Positions 27,560 through 35,451 of a stretch of DNA of 64,000 nt are shown piece by piece. Below the pieces are notes generated by a model, which searched no databases, was not told the DNA's origin, and saw only the letters and a program-made list of their open reading frames with translations. Where the stretch lies: the NCBI GenBank assembly GCA_030829675.1, contig JAURAE010000001.1, positions 19,892 through 83,891 of the forward strand. The letters are read 5' to 3'. Positions within the stretch are counted from its first letter, which is position 1, and each line of letters begins with the position of its first letter. This DNA is from Schleiferiaceae bacterium (GTDB lineage: Bacteria; Bacteroidota; Bacteroidia; Flavobacteriales; Schleiferiaceae). A program made the translations under genes and the position numbers.

Positions 27560-27567
27560 TAAATTTG
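27560..27567 (+). promoter_or_regulatory. -7 element upstream of gcvH
   Basis: TAAATTTG matches TAnnTTTG exactly, 19 bases before the preferred gcvH ATG and 24 bases after the sprA stop. No TTG at the correct -33 spacing, so only the -7 half is supported. Confidence 0.4.
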
Positions 27568-27586
27568 AAACCCAAAACAAATGCAT

Positions 27587-27965
27587 ATGCAATTTCCAGA
27601 TAACTTAAAGTACTCAAAGGACCACGAGTGGATCCGCGTTGAAGGCGATGAAGCCTATGTTGGTATTACGGCTTTCGCTGCCGGCGAGCTTGGTGATATC
27701 GTTTTCGTTGATGTTGATACAGAAGGCGAATCTTTAGATAAAGACGAAGTGTTCGGTTCAGTAGAGGCAGTCAAAACTGTATCAGATCTGTTCTTGCCAG
27801 TGAGTGGTGAAGTCTTGGAATTCAACGAGAGCGTTGGAAGATGCTCCTGAATCTGTCAATGACGATCCTTACGGCGACGGATGGATGGTGAAAATTAAAA
27901 TTGCGGATGCTTCGGAACTAGACGGCCTTATGGATGCCGCTGCGTACGAAGCAATGCTTGGATAA
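27587..27965 (+). CDS. gcvH: Glycine cleavage H protein, split by a one-base frameshift
   Basis: Lipoyl carrier of the glycine cleavage system. The N-terminal frame (MQFPDNLKYSKDHEW...) is intact through the lipoyl-lysine in G-S-V-E-A-V-K-T-V-S-D. After NES, around 27833, the frame shifts and ends in TGA at 27848-27850. The normal family sequence resumes in the next frame (LEDAPESVNDDPYGDGW...KIAD...YEAMLG, stop 27963-27965). Dropping one base (for example G27833) restores a normal full-length protein of about 126 residues. Sequencing error or recent mutation cannot be told apart here. ATG 27587 is preferred over ATG 27581, which would add Met-His. Confidence 0.88.
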
Positions 27966-27968
27966 GCC

Positions 27969-28346
27969 ATGCGCAATCCTTGGATATACAGAGCCCCAGC
28001 ATTTGCATGGGGCTTTTTAATTATCTACCTGAGCCTCGCGCCGGTTCAAGACCTCGGCCCCGGATGGGAGTTGAATGTTTCAGATAAATTAGCACACGGT
28101 GTGCTCTATTTTACTTGGGTGGTGCTATTGTACTTCGGCACTTCTAGAGCCTATCAAAAACCGGTGAGCCGACATAAAATGGTCTTTTATTGGGTAGCGG
28201 CAGTGCTCTTTGGGGCCGGCATCGAACTCGCGCAAGGTTGGATGTCTTACGGCCGCAGTGCAGATGCCCTAGATGCTCTGGCCAACACCGGCGGTGCAAT
28301 CATTGCAATTGTAGGGAGCCGATTCCTTCACAAATTCTTGGCATAG
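27969..28346 (+). CDS. VanZ-like membrane protein
   Basis: 125-residue protein with four hydrophobic segments (about 9-25, 43-59, 71-87, 100-118). The pattern S-D-K-L-A-H-G-V-L-Y-F (about 38-48) and the G-I-E-L-A-Q-G-W-M-S-Y-G-R-S-A-D-x-x-D stretch are typical of the VanZ-like family. Biochemical role unknown. It lies 3 bases after the restored gcvH stop, an arrangement known from other Flavobacteriia, which also supports the longer gcvH reading. Confidence 0.85.
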   Translation: MRNPWIYRAPAFAWGFLIIYLSLAPVQDLGPGWELNVSDKLAHGVLYFTWVVLLYFGTSRAYQKPVSRHKMVFYWVAAVLFGAGIELAQGWMSYGRSADALDALANTGGAIIAIVGSRFLHKFLA

Positions 28347-28387
28347 TTTTTTGAGTAGACTAAGTGAACCCCTTAAATCACTTGGTT

Positions 28388-29107
28388 ATGAAAACGAGAA
28401 ATACCAACCCTAACCCCTCAACGCTTGAAGCAAAAAGACCATTGTTTTTCTTGGTCGGACTGTCCTTGTCTTTGCTGACAGTATACACTGCTTTCGAAAT
28501 GAACTTTGCCCAAGCTGAGATGCCAGATTTCAGTGATGATGGAGGATTTACGGAAGAAATTGATTGGACTGTACCTGTGACGGTGATGCGTGCACCAGAG
28601 GCTCCTTCGAAGCCGAGGACGATGCCAAAGTTTAACCCGAACGAGTTTACAGTCATCGATAACAATGCAGCCTTACCAAACCTCGTTGCAGAGTGGAATA
28701 CAGCCACCATAGATGATGGACTAGAGGTAATCATTGATCCTGATCCGATAGAGGTTTTTACTTTTACGCAAGTAGAAAGTATGCCTGTGTTTGCGGGTTG
28801 TGAAGAGGCGCTGACCAACGACGAAAGATATGCCTGTATGAATAGCCAATTAATGGCCTATGTTTCTTCGAATTTTGAGGTGACCGAACGCATGATTCAA
28901 TTCAGCCGTGGCGAAAAGCTATTTGTCGAATTCATCATTGAAAAGAGCGGCGAAGTACGCAATGCCACGATCGTTCGTGGCGAAGACGAGCTCATCGCGG
29001 AAGAAGCGTTGCGCGTGGTAAAATCACTGCCTCGATTCACTCCGGCTAAAATGAATGGAAAGCCCGTACGTATGTCGTATATTTTGCCCATTAATGTAAA
29101 GTTCTAA
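28388..29107 (+). CDS. TonB-like energy transducer (first copy)
   Basis: TonB-family protein of 239 residues: short cytoplasmic N-terminus, one membrane anchor at about 19-37 (LFFLVGLSLSLLTVYTAF), a Pro-containing periplasmic linker, and a C-terminal TonB domain from about 140 (SMPVFAGCEEAL...FVEFIIEKSGEVRNATIVRG...LPRFTPAKMNGKPVRM). Two cysteines (GC...AC) bracket the start of that domain. ATG 28388 is chosen over an in-frame ATG at 28364, since MKTR matches the start of the paralogue at 29595. The Pro-rich linker is weak compared with that paralogue. Confidence 0.87.
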   Translation: MKTRNTNPNPSTLEAKRPLFFLVGLSLSLLTVYTAFEMNFAQAEMPDFSDDGGFTEEIDWTVPVTVMRAPEAPSKPRTMPKFNPNEFTVIDNNAALPNLVAEWNTATIDDGLEVIIDPDPIEVFTFTQVESMPVFAGCEEALTNDERYACMNSQLMAYVSSNFEVTERMIQFSRGEKLFVEFIIEKSGEVRNATIVRGEDELIAEEALRVVKSLPRFTPAKMNGKPVRMSYILPINVKF

Positions 29108-29111
29108 ACGC

Positions 29112-29531
29112 ATGTTCATTCGTTCCCTTCTAGCATCGGCTTTTTTATCATTGTCATTGCCTTTGATGGCACAGTCTGCCGATCTTATCCATGAGACCCA
29201 GACCTTGCCAGTGTTCGAAACTTGCGCACACATTCAAGGCGATCAAAGCGAGCAACAGGTTTGCTTCAAGAGATTTGTGATGAATCACCTGATGAATGAG
29301 CTGAAATGGCCGGAAGGACTGAAGGAAAATGGAAAGGTATTTGTCGAGCTAAAATTTGACGCTTCGGGTCATTTAGCTGAGGTCAATAGCCTGCGTTCGT
29401 ATGATGATTTGGCCAAGGAAGAAGCATTGCGTGCGATGCGTACTCTACCTGATCCCATTCGTCCAGGGACTTTAGGTGGAGAGGCTGCTCCGGTGAGCGT
29501 GGTTGTACCCGTTATGTTTACCCGTAATTGA
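29112..29531 (+). CDS. TonB C-terminal domain protein with signal peptide, no anchor
   Basis: 139-residue protein with a cleavable-looking signal peptide (about 1-20, ending LPLMAQ) followed directly by a TonB C-terminal-like domain: LPVFETC...QQVCFKRFVMNHL, GKVFVELKFDASGHLAEVNSLRS, and LPDPIRPGTLGGE. The two cysteines match those of the flanking TonB paralogues. It lacks a membrane anchor and Pro-rich linker, so it would be free in the periplasm and could not transmit force itself. Four bases follow the first tonB copy, so they are probably cotranscribed. Confidence 0.75.
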   Translation: MFIRSLLASAFLSLSLPLMAQSADLIHETQTLPVFETCAHIQGDQSEQQVCFKRFVMNHLMNELKWPEGLKENGKVFVELKFDASGHLAEVNSLRSYDDLAKEEALRAMRTLPDPIRPGTLGGEAAPVSVVVPVMFTRN

Positions 29532-29544
29532 CCCTAAATTCATA

Positions 29545-29574
29545 TTGCGCGACCGATACTTTTAGTTATTTTAG
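29545..29574 (+). promoter_or_regulatory. Promoter of the second tonB copy
   Basis: TTG (29545-29547) and TATTTTAG (29567-29574) are separated by 19 bases; the -7 box matches TAnnTTTG at seven of eight positions. The start codon lies 20 bases downstream. Confidence 0.5.
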
Positions 29575-29594
29575 CGCCTCAATAGTTCGAGTTC

Positions 29595-30302
29595 ATGAAA
29601 ACAAGAAAGACAATAAAAGCAGATGCGGAAAATAAGAAGAGTCTCTTCTTATTGATCGGTTTGACTGCTTCGCTTGCCATGACTTTGTTCTTTTTAGAGC
29701 TTAAGTCATACGAAAGCGGCCCTGGTGATTTGGGTACCATGTCATACGATGATGAAGATGAAATCGCCATCATTACTAACCGTACGCCACCTCCGCCACC
29801 TCCACCTCCGCCACCGGCACCGCCAGAGGTAATCCAGATTGTGGAGGATGATTTGGAGATTGAAGAGGTTGAATTCGAATCTACGGAAACCGACGAGAGC
29901 GAGGTCATCGAGATCGTTGAAGAAGTTCCAGAAGAAGAGGATGAGATTTTCAACTTTGCGGTTGTTGAGAACAAGCCTATTTACCCAGGCTGTGAGAACT
30001 TGGCGACAGAAGATGAGAAATTCATGTGTTTCAATCAGAATATCATGTCGCACATTGGCAAGAACTTTGACTTCCCTGAATTGGCCCGTCAAATGGGTAT
30101 CCAAGGGAAAGTATATGTGAACTTCGTCATTGAGAAAAACGGTAAAGTGAGCAATGTAACCATTGCACGTGGAGTGGACCAGCTCATCGATGATGAGGCC
30201 ATTCGTGTGATCAAGTTACTGCCTAAGTTTACCCCGGCAAAGCAGCGCGGTAAGCCTGTACGTATGCAGTACACGGTGCCGATCAACGCGAGATTGCAAT
30301 AA
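29595..30302 (+). CDS. TonB-like energy transducer (second copy)
   Basis: 235-residue TonB family protein: membrane anchor at about 17-35, a run of ten prolines with Ala and Pro after it (about 64-76), a strongly acidic linker (IVEDDLEIEEVEFEST, EEVPEEEDE), and a C-terminal domain (KPIYPGCENLATEDEKFMCFN...GKVYVNFVIEKNGKVSNVTIARGVDQ...LPKFTPAKQRGKPVRM). The domain is close to that of the 28388 gene, indicating tandem duplication. Likely partners are TonB-dependent receptors such as the one at the right end. It has its own promoter and a terminator. Confidence 0.92.
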   Translation: MKTRKTIKADAENKKSLFLLIGLTASLAMTLFFLELKSYESGPGDLGTMSYDDEDEIAIITNRTPPPPPPPPPPAPPEVIQIVEDDLEIEEVEFESTETDESEVIEIVEEVPEEEDEIFNFAVVENKPIYPGCENLATEDEKFMCFNQNIMSHIGKNFDFPELARQMGIQGKVYVNFVIEKNGKVSNVTIARGVDQLIDDEAIRVIKLLPKFTPAKQRGKPVRMQYTVPINARLQ

Positions 30303-30322
30303 TCAAAAGAATTCCTTCAGAG

Positions 30323-30349
30323 CCCGGGCGTTGCCCGGGTTTTGTTTTT
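30323..30349 (+). terminator. Intrinsic terminator after the second tonB copy
   Basis: CCCGGGC (30323-30329) pairs perfectly with GCCCGGG (30333-30339) around GTT, followed by TTTTGTTTTT. It ends about 15 bases before the cysQ ATG. Confidence 0.88.
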
Positions 30350-30364
30350 AGAACATAGTCCATC

Positions 30365-31162
30365 ATGTCCATAGACCTCCAAACAAACAAGCTTATTGCT
30401 GCTCAAGCAGCATTGGACGGCGGTGCCGCCATTCTTGATGTATACAATAACGAAGAAACCCAAGTAGAGATCAAGGGGGACGATAGCCCTTTGACCCAAG
30501 CGGACTTGAAAAGCAATGCTGCCATCATGGAGCACTTGAATAAGACGAGCTATTGGGTGTTGAGTGAGGAAGGCAAACACATGGAATATGCAGACCGAAA
30601 GGACATTAGTACCATGTGGATTGTCGATCCCCTCGACGGTACGAAGGAATTCATCAAGCGCAATGGCGAGTTCACTGTGAATGTCGCCTTGATTCAAGAT
30701 GGTGCCCCGGTTTTAGGTGCTGTATATGTTCCTGTAACCGGAGAACTGTATTTAGGTGTGGTAGGTCAAAGCGCTAAGAAATACCACTTCGATGCAGGAG
30801 CTACACTGGACCAAAGCGACCTAAATGGAGGCATTGCATTACCAGTGGCTATGGATAGACCTTTTACAGCCGTAGGTTCGAGATCACACATGAATGAGGA
30901 GACTTCTAATTTCTTAGAGCAATACCGCCAAGAGCATGGTGCGGTGGAAATCATGAGCAAGGGTTCGAGTCTGAAAATGTGTATGGTTGCTGAAGGTTTG
31001 GCGGATGTGTATCCGCGTTTTGCGCCTACTATGGAGTGGGATACCGCAGCTGGGCAGGCAGTGGTGGAAGCAGCTGGTTTCCAGATGGTCACTAAGGATG
31101 AGCGCACCCCTTTGAAGTACAATAAAGAGAACTTGTTGAACCCATATTTTATAGTGCTGTAG
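30365..31162 (+). CDS. cysQ: 3'(2'),5'-bisphosphate nucleotidase CysQ
   Basis: Inositol monophosphatase-fold enzyme that removes the 3' phosphate from PAP/PAPS. Metal-binding motifs are visible: GDDSPLTQAD (about 39-48), LSEEG (about 66), WIVDPLDGTKEF (about 84-95) and the C-terminal WDTAAGQAVVEAAG (about 226-239). Length 265 is usual. It starts just after the terminator of the preceding gene, and no clear promoter was found in the gap. The other sulfate-assimilation genes are not in this window. Confidence 0.92.
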   Translation: MSIDLQTNKLIAAQAALDGGAAILDVYNNEETQVEIKGDDSPLTQADLKSNAAIMEHLNKTSYWVLSEEGKHMEYADRKDISTMWIVDPLDGTKEFIKRNGEFTVNVALIQDGAPVLGAVYVPVTGELYLGVVGQSAKKYHFDAGATLDQSDLNGGIALPVAMDRPFTAVGSRSHMNEETSNFLEQYRQEHGAVEIMSKGSSLKMCMVAEGLADVYPRFAPTMEWDTAAGQAVVEAAGFQMVTKDERTPLKYNKENLLNPYFIVL

Positions 31163-31188
31163 TACCTGCTGATTCCCGTTTCAGGTAG

Positions 31189-31196
31189 TATCTTTG
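31189..31196 (+). promoter_or_regulatory. -7 element immediately upstream of cyoE
   Basis: TATCTTTG, exact TAnnTTTG, followed by C. Only six bases separate it from the ATG at 31203, so the transcript would start at or almost at the start codon. A CTG (31166-31168) lies in place of TTG at about -33. Confidence 0.5.
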
Positions 31197-31202
31197 CGCT
31201 CC

Positions 31203-32099
31203 ATGATGTCCCCTAATACACTTTCCACATCCGTAGAGACTTCCTTTGTCAAGGAGGTAATTCGCCTTGGCAAACTTCGCTTGAGTACGTCGGTAGTGTT
31301 TTCTTCGGTGGCTGGGTATATACTTGGTTTTACCACATTTAATTGGACTCACTTTATCCTCCTAATCATAGGTGGAATCACAGTAGTGGCAGCTTCGAAT
31401 GCGTTGAACCAGATGTATGAGAAGGATCGCGATGCGTTGATGAATCGCACGAAGAATCGACCTTTACCATTGGGTACTTTGAGTATGCGTCAGGCTTGGA
31501 TAGTTTCATTGGTGTTGTTATTGGTTGGCCTCACTGCTCTGTACTATATCAATCCCATGACTTCTTATTTTGGAGCACTAAGTGTTGTGCTTTACGCCGT
31601 GGTTTATACGCCATTGAAGGCGCGAACGCCTATGGCGGTTTTCGTCGGGGCCTTCCCGGGAGCTATACCATATATGCTCGGTTGGGTTGCGGCTCGAAAT
31701 GATTTTGATATTGAAACGGGTACACTTTTCGCACAACAGTTTTTCTGGCAATTCCCGCATTTCTGGGCAATCGCTTGGTTCTCATACGATGATTACGCCA
31801 AGGCAGGCTATTACCTACTTCCTTCACGTCACAAGGACCGTAGTTCGCAATTGTTTATCATAGTCTATACCCTTTGGATGATCGCTGTAGGGATATTGCC
31901 GGCCTTTGGTATTACCGGTGAATTGACCTTGTCGCCGGTAGGTGCGGTTTTGGTCGGCTCGCTTGGACTTTGGGTGTTGCGTCAAGCATTTCTCCTGCTG
32001 AATGAAGCAGAAGATAAGGTAGCTCGAAAACTAATGTTCAGTAGCATTGGTTATCTCACTGGAATGCAGATCATTTATATCATTGACCGATTTATTTAA
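31203..32099 (+). CDS. cyoE: Protohaem IX farnesyltransferase (haem O synthase)
   Basis: UbiA-type membrane enzyme that adds a farnesyl group to haem b, making haem O, precursor of haem A for the oxidase. The N-x3-D-x3-D allylic motif appears as NALNQMYEKDRDALMNRTKNRP (about 65-86), with a second acidic motif near D-Y-A-K-A-G-Y. About nine membrane helices. The start is ATG 31203 or 31206; an upstream TTG in frame overlaps the -7 element. The stop overlaps the next ATG as TAATG, so it leads the second oxidase cluster. Confidence 0.92.
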   Translation: MMSPNTLSTSVETSFVKEVIRLGKLRLSTSVVFSSVAGYILGFTTFNWTHFILLIIGGITVVAASNALNQMYEKDRDALMNRTKNRPLPLGTLSMRQAWIVSLVLLLVGLTALYYINPMTSYFGALSVVLYAVVYTPLKARTPMAVFVGAFPGAIPYMLGWVAARNDFDIETGTLFAQQFFWQFPHFWAIAWFSYDDYAKAGYYLLPSRHKDRSSQLFIIVYTLWMIAVGILPAFGITGELTLSPVGAVLVGSLGLWVLRQAFLLLNEAEDKVARKLMFSSIGYLTGMQIIYIIDRFI

Positions 32100-32677
32100 T
32101 GGAAACGCTTCAACAACAAAGAAAAAGAGCTTCTAAGCCGCTATTGTGGATAGGTATTGGTAGCATTATTATGGCCTTCGCCGGCATGACCTCAGGATAT
32201 GTCGTAAGCCGAACCACTCTGGTGGCTAATGAGCAATGGATCACCTTCGCGTTGCCGCCAGCTTTTGTGTATAGCACCATCGTGATGCTATTATCATCGG
32301 CTATTTTTTGGTGGGGTAAGCGTGCATTCAGCAAGGGTAATGTAAAAATCTTGACGCCAACTTTAGGGGCAGTATTGATTTTAGGTCTCCTTTTTATGTG
32401 GTTACAAGCAGAGGCTTGGGGCCAATTAATGGCTGAGAATATCATTTTTGCAGGGGCTCAATCGCATCCATCTGGCTCTTGGGTCTATGCTATTTTCCTC
32501 TTCCACGCAGTACACGTTTTGGGAGGAATTGTGGCTTTGATTAGAACACTTATTCGCTCATTAATAGGTCGTTATACTGTAGAGGATTACCACGGTGTCG
32601 ACCTCACTGCTATTTATTGGCATTTTGTGGACCTATTGTGGGTGTATTTGTATGTCTTTTTAAGCGTTATGCGTTAA
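32099..32677 (+). CDS. Cytochrome c oxidase subunit III family protein (short form)
   Basis: 192 residues with five predicted membrane helices, ending in the subunit III hallmark HFVDLLWVYLYVFLSVMR. A His-rich stretch LFHAVHVLGGIVALI occurs before it. Shorter than the second copy that follows, which holds the seven-helix form; pairs of subunit III genes in this position are common in Bacteroidota. Structural subunit of the caa3/aa3-type oxidase. One-base overlap with cyoE. Confidence 0.85.
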   Translation: METLQQQRKRASKPLLWIGIGSIIMAFAGMTSGYVVSRTTLVANEQWITFALPPAFVYSTIVMLLSSAIFWWGKRAFSKGNVKILTPTLGAVLILGLLFMWLQAEAWGQLMAENIIFAGAQSHPSGSWVYAIFLFHAVHVLGGIVALIRTLIRSLIGRYTVEDYHGVDLTAIYWHFVDLLWVYLYVFLSVMR

Positions 32678-32682
32678 ATTTG
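32675..32682 (+). promoter_or_regulatory. -7 element upstream of the long subunit III gene
   Basis: TAAATTTG matches TAnnTTTG exactly and overlaps the stop codon of the preceding gene; C follows. The nearest upstream TTG (32648-32650) gives a 24-base spacer, longer than ideal. Could be an internal promoter. Confidence 0.35.
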
Positions 32683-32706
32683 CTCAAACTTTGAAAACTA
32701 TCCGTT

Positions 32707-33624
32707 ATGGCTTCGACCGCTGAAATGAAGGAAGAAAACCACTGGGGCGGTGCCTCTAGACCTCTAGGCGCTCGCTATGGAAAACTAATGATGTGGTTTT
32801 TCTTGCTTTCTGATGCATTAACCTTCTCAGGATTCTTGACTGCTTATGGTTTAATGCGTTTCAAGTATGAAAAGACTTGGCCTATCGCTGAGAACGTGTT
32901 CACACACTTCCCAGGTATAGAAGGCGACCAACCATTGCTTTATGTTGCATTAATGACATTCATTTTGATTATGTCATCTGTAACCATGGTATTGGCAGTA
33001 AATGCTGGAGAGAAAATGAACCGCGGCGCGGTAACGAACTGGATGCTTTTGACCATCATCGGGGGTCTGATCTTCGTAGGTTCTCAAGCTTGGGAATGGT
33101 ACCACTTTATTTCAGGTGATACCGGAGCAATTGAAACAGATCATGCAGAAATTTTGCACGTCTACAATGAAGAAGGCGAGCGCTTGAGCTTCAGCCAACT
33201 AGTACATGGCATGGAAAATGGCCACGCGAGCAATCATGGTGAAACTTTCACTAAGGAAGAGGTGTTGAGCGCACTGAAAGCCAATACTACGTACTACTTA
33301 CAAGAGCCAGGAAAGGCGGGTGAGAAATTTGACCATGTCGCTTCTGTAAACTTCTTGGAGCAAGGCGATATCGTACAAGGTGCGAACATGACTCACAACG
33401 AGTACGGCCGCAAGCAGTTTGCGAACTTCTTCTTCTTCATCACTGGTTTCCACGGATTCCACGTATTCTCTGGGGTAGTGATCAACTTTGTGATTTTCTA
33501 CAACATCCTACTAGGAACCTACGAGCGTAGAGGACATTACCGCATGGTAGAGAAGGTTGGTTTGTACTGGCACTTCGTTGACCTTGTTTGGGTATTCGTA
33601 TTTACATTCTTCTATCTCGTCTAA
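32707..33624 (+). CDS. Cytochrome c oxidase subunit III (long form)
   Basis: 305 residues with the helices of subunit III; conserved segments include WFFLLSDALTFSGFL (about 30-44), FFFFITGFHGFHVFSG (about 237-252) and the C-terminal GLYWHFVDLVWVFVFTFFYLV. A hydrophilic insertion of roughly 90 residues lies between two helices (about 140-232), rich in His, Glu and Gly; related flavobacterial proteins have a loop here too. Follows the short subunit III gene by 29 bases and precedes subunit IV by 11. Confidence 0.9.
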   Translation: MASTAEMKEENHWGGASRPLGARYGKLMMWFFLLSDALTFSGFLTAYGLMRFKYEKTWPIAENVFTHFPGIEGDQPLLYVALMTFILIMSSVTMVLAVNAGEKMNRGAVTNWMLLTIIGGLIFVGSQAWEWYHFISGDTGAIETDHAEILHVYNEEGERLSFSQLVHGMENGHASNHGETFTKEEVLSALKANTTYYLQEPGKAGEKFDHVASVNFLEQGDIVQGANMTHNEYGRKQFANFFFFITGFHGFHVFSGVVINFVIFYNILLGTYERRGHYRMVEKVGLYWHFVDLVWVFVFTFFYLV

Positions 33625-33635
33625 AACATACCGTC

Positions 33636-33944
33636 ATGGCAGAACACAATGGAACTTGGTGGATTTGGAAAGTATTCTGGATCCTTTTGATTGTCACTAC
33701 TGTTGAAGTAGTGTTGGGTATTATCAAGCCGGAATTCATGTTGACCCAGGTAGCTGGAACGTCAATCTTGAACTACGTCTTCATCATCCTTACCATTTTT
33801 AAAGCGGCATACATCGTTCAGGTGTTTATGCACGTGAAGTTTGAGAATAAGGCTATGAAGTACTCTTTGTACTTACCGACCTTGATTCTCATCCCGTATT
33901 TGACTTTTATCTTGCTCACTGAAGGTTCATACTTGTTTCAGTAA
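33636..33944 (+). CDS. Cytochrome c oxidase subunit IV family protein
   Basis: 102 residues, three membrane helices (about 10-27, 38-57, 70-90), with the family pattern QVFMHVKFENKAMKYS. Small accessory subunit of the bacterial oxidase. ATG 33636 (MAEHNGTWWIWKVFW) is preferred to an upstream start at 33588 that lies inside the preceding gene. The stop overlaps the SCO gene start as TAATG. Confidence 0.86.
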   Translation: MAEHNGTWWIWKVFWILLIVTTVEVVLGIIKPEFMLTQVAGTSILNYVFIILTIFKAAYIVQVFMHVKFENKAMKYSLYLPTLILIPYLTFILLTEGSYLFQ

Positions 33945-34663
33945 TGGCAAATAAATCCCTATTCAACCGGGCAGTACTAATCAGTGTATTAGTGCTGCCC
34001 GCGTTGCTTTATCTCTTTTTTGTGTACGGCCAGAGTGAGGTGTTTTTCCAAACCCTTGACTATGTAGGTCCGGAGGAAGTAGTGGAAGTAGATGGCACCT
34101 TTGATACGGTCGCCTATCGCATTCCAAATTTCGAGTTATACGATGTGGACAGCAATGTTGTGAGCCGCGCCTCGTTGGATTCCAACATCTATGTGTTGAG
34201 CTTTTTCTTTGCGACCTGTCCGACCATCTGTCCTGCGATGAATTTCCATTTGAATGAAATTGAGAAAAGGTTCAAAGGGTATGACCAATTCAAATTAGTC
34301 AGCATCACCGTCGATCCTACAAAAGATACACCGGCGAAGCTCAAGCATTACCAGGAAGAGCGTAATTACAGCTCCTCCAAATGGACCTTCCTCACGGGGG
34401 ATCAAGGGGCTATTTATGATTTGGCGAAAGGAGTGTACCTGAATGCCTTCGAGGATCAAACGGCAGAGGGTGGATTTTTACATAGTACTAGCGCTATATT
34501 GGTGGACTGGGACGGACACATTAGAAGCCGTATGGATGATCTTGGGAACATTGTAGGTTCTTATGATGTTTTAGAGGTAACCCAACTCAATCACCTAGAA
34601 GACGACATTAAAGTATTAATCGCGGAATACGAGCGCGATAAACACAACGCAAAAGATGAGTAA
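33944..34663 (+). CDS. SCO1/SenC family copper chaperone
   Basis: Membrane-anchored thioredoxin-fold protein that helps assemble the CuA centre of subunit II. One N-terminal helix (about 8-27) is followed by the fold with the copper-binding C92-x3-C96 (TCPTICP) and His180 (FLHSTSAILVD). Length 239 fits. Neighbours (subunits III and IV, haem O synthase) support an oxidase assembly role. The 3' end overlaps the next gene by 8 bases. Confidence 0.92.
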   Translation: MANKSLFNRAVLISVLVLPALLYLFFVYGQSEVFFQTLDYVGPEEVVEVDGTFDTVAYRIPNFELYDVDSNVVSRASLDSNIYVLSFFFATCPTICPAMNFHLNEIEKRFKGYDQFKLVSITVDPTKDTPAKLKHYQEERNYSSSKWTFLTGDQGAIYDLAKGVYLNAFEDQTAEGGFLHSTSAILVDWDGHIRSRMDDLGNIVGSYDVLEVTQLNHLEDDIKVLIAEYERDKHNAKDE

Positions 34664-35204
34664 TACGAACTCGGAAAAAACAATCATGAGAACCATCACT
34701 ATTGTGAGTGTTCTTATCCCTGTGGCTGTAGCATTATTGATGATCATGCCGGCTTCTTGGAAGGCTGCCATGGGTATTGAAGAAAATAGCCAACTCAGCA
34801 GCTTGCCATTATTCCATGCGGTATTGAACGGGAGCACCTTTGTGTTATTGGTTTTTGCGGGTATCGCAATCAAAAACAAAAAGATCGGTATTCATCGCAC
34901 GTTCATGCTATCGGCATTTGTATTGAGCAGCGTCTTTTTGATTTCCTATGTTATTTACCACATGACACATGAAAGTGCTCGTTTTGGAGGTGAAGGTGCC
35001 ATTCGCATGGTGTATTTCTTCATCTTAATCTCGCACATCATTTTGAGTGTACCCGTCATTCCATTGGCGTTGCTCAGCATCTACCGCGGATGGACGAATA
35101 ATATTGAGCGCCACAAGAAGGTGGTGAAATTCGCATATCCGGTGTGGTTGTACGTAGCCTCGACTGGTGTAATGGTGTATCTATTCATGCAACCCTATTA
35201 TTGA
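34656..35204 (+). CDS. DUF420 membrane protein
   Basis: 182 residues with about five membrane helices (near 11-30, 48-66, 75-98, 115-138, 158-176). Conserved histidines in helices (LPLFHAVLNG, IHRTFMLSAF, YVIYHMTH, LISHIILSVPVIPLAL, ERHKKVVKFAYPVWLYVASTG) match the DUF420 family, a relative of oxidase assembly proteins such as CtaM/YozB. That functional link comes from the family; the context supports it. Overlaps the SCO gene by 8 bases and shares TGATG with the next start. Confidence 0.85.
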   Translation: MSNTNSEKTIMRTITIVSVLIPVAVALLMIMPASWKAAMGIEENSQLSSLPLFHAVLNGSTFVLLVFAGIAIKNKKIGIHRTFMLSAFVLSSVFLISYVIYHMTHESARFGGEGAIRMVYFFILISHIILSVPVIPLALLSIYRGWTNNIERHKKVVKFAYPVWLYVASTGVMVYLFMQPYY

Positions 35205-35419
35205 TGCGCAAACTACCCCTAATTCTACTTTTTCTTCTAGCCATCCCTTTTGTTGCGGATGCACAGTGCAGCATGTGTAAAGCAGTGGCAGAATCTGCAA
35301 ATGATGGTGGTTTTGGGGCTGGATTGAACTATGGAATCATGTATTTAATGTTGTTTCCATATTTGATTATCAGCGGCATTGCGTACCGCTTATACCGCGC
35401 TAAAAAAGCCGCTAAATAG
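35204..35419 (+). CDS. Small CxxC membrane protein at end of oxidase cluster
   Basis: 71 residues: signal peptide (MRKLPLILLFLLAIPFVADA), then QCSMCKAVAESA with a CxxC pair just after the predicted cleavage site, and one membrane helix (about 42-60) with a basic C-terminus (YRLYRAKKAAK). The start ATG overlaps the upstream TGA, which fixes the start. I know of no characterised function. Its position after SCO and DUF420 suggests a part in copper or haem handling for the oxidase, which is inference. Confidence 0.75.
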   Translation: MRKLPLILLFLLAIPFVADAQCSMCKAVAESANDGGFGAGLNYGIMYLMLFPYLIISGIAYRLYRAKKAAK

Positions 35420-35451
35420 GTCGTATCTTCGGGTAGACCGCCAACCCTTAG

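Noticed and set aside
27824..27850. Programmed frameshift in gcvH
   Set aside because: No slippery heptamer or obvious stimulatory structure next to the break; a simple indel explains it better.
32707..33624. Long hydrophilic loop in the second subunit III as an inserted domain
   Set aside because: Flavobacterial homologues have a loop at the same place, so it is probably lineage-typical.
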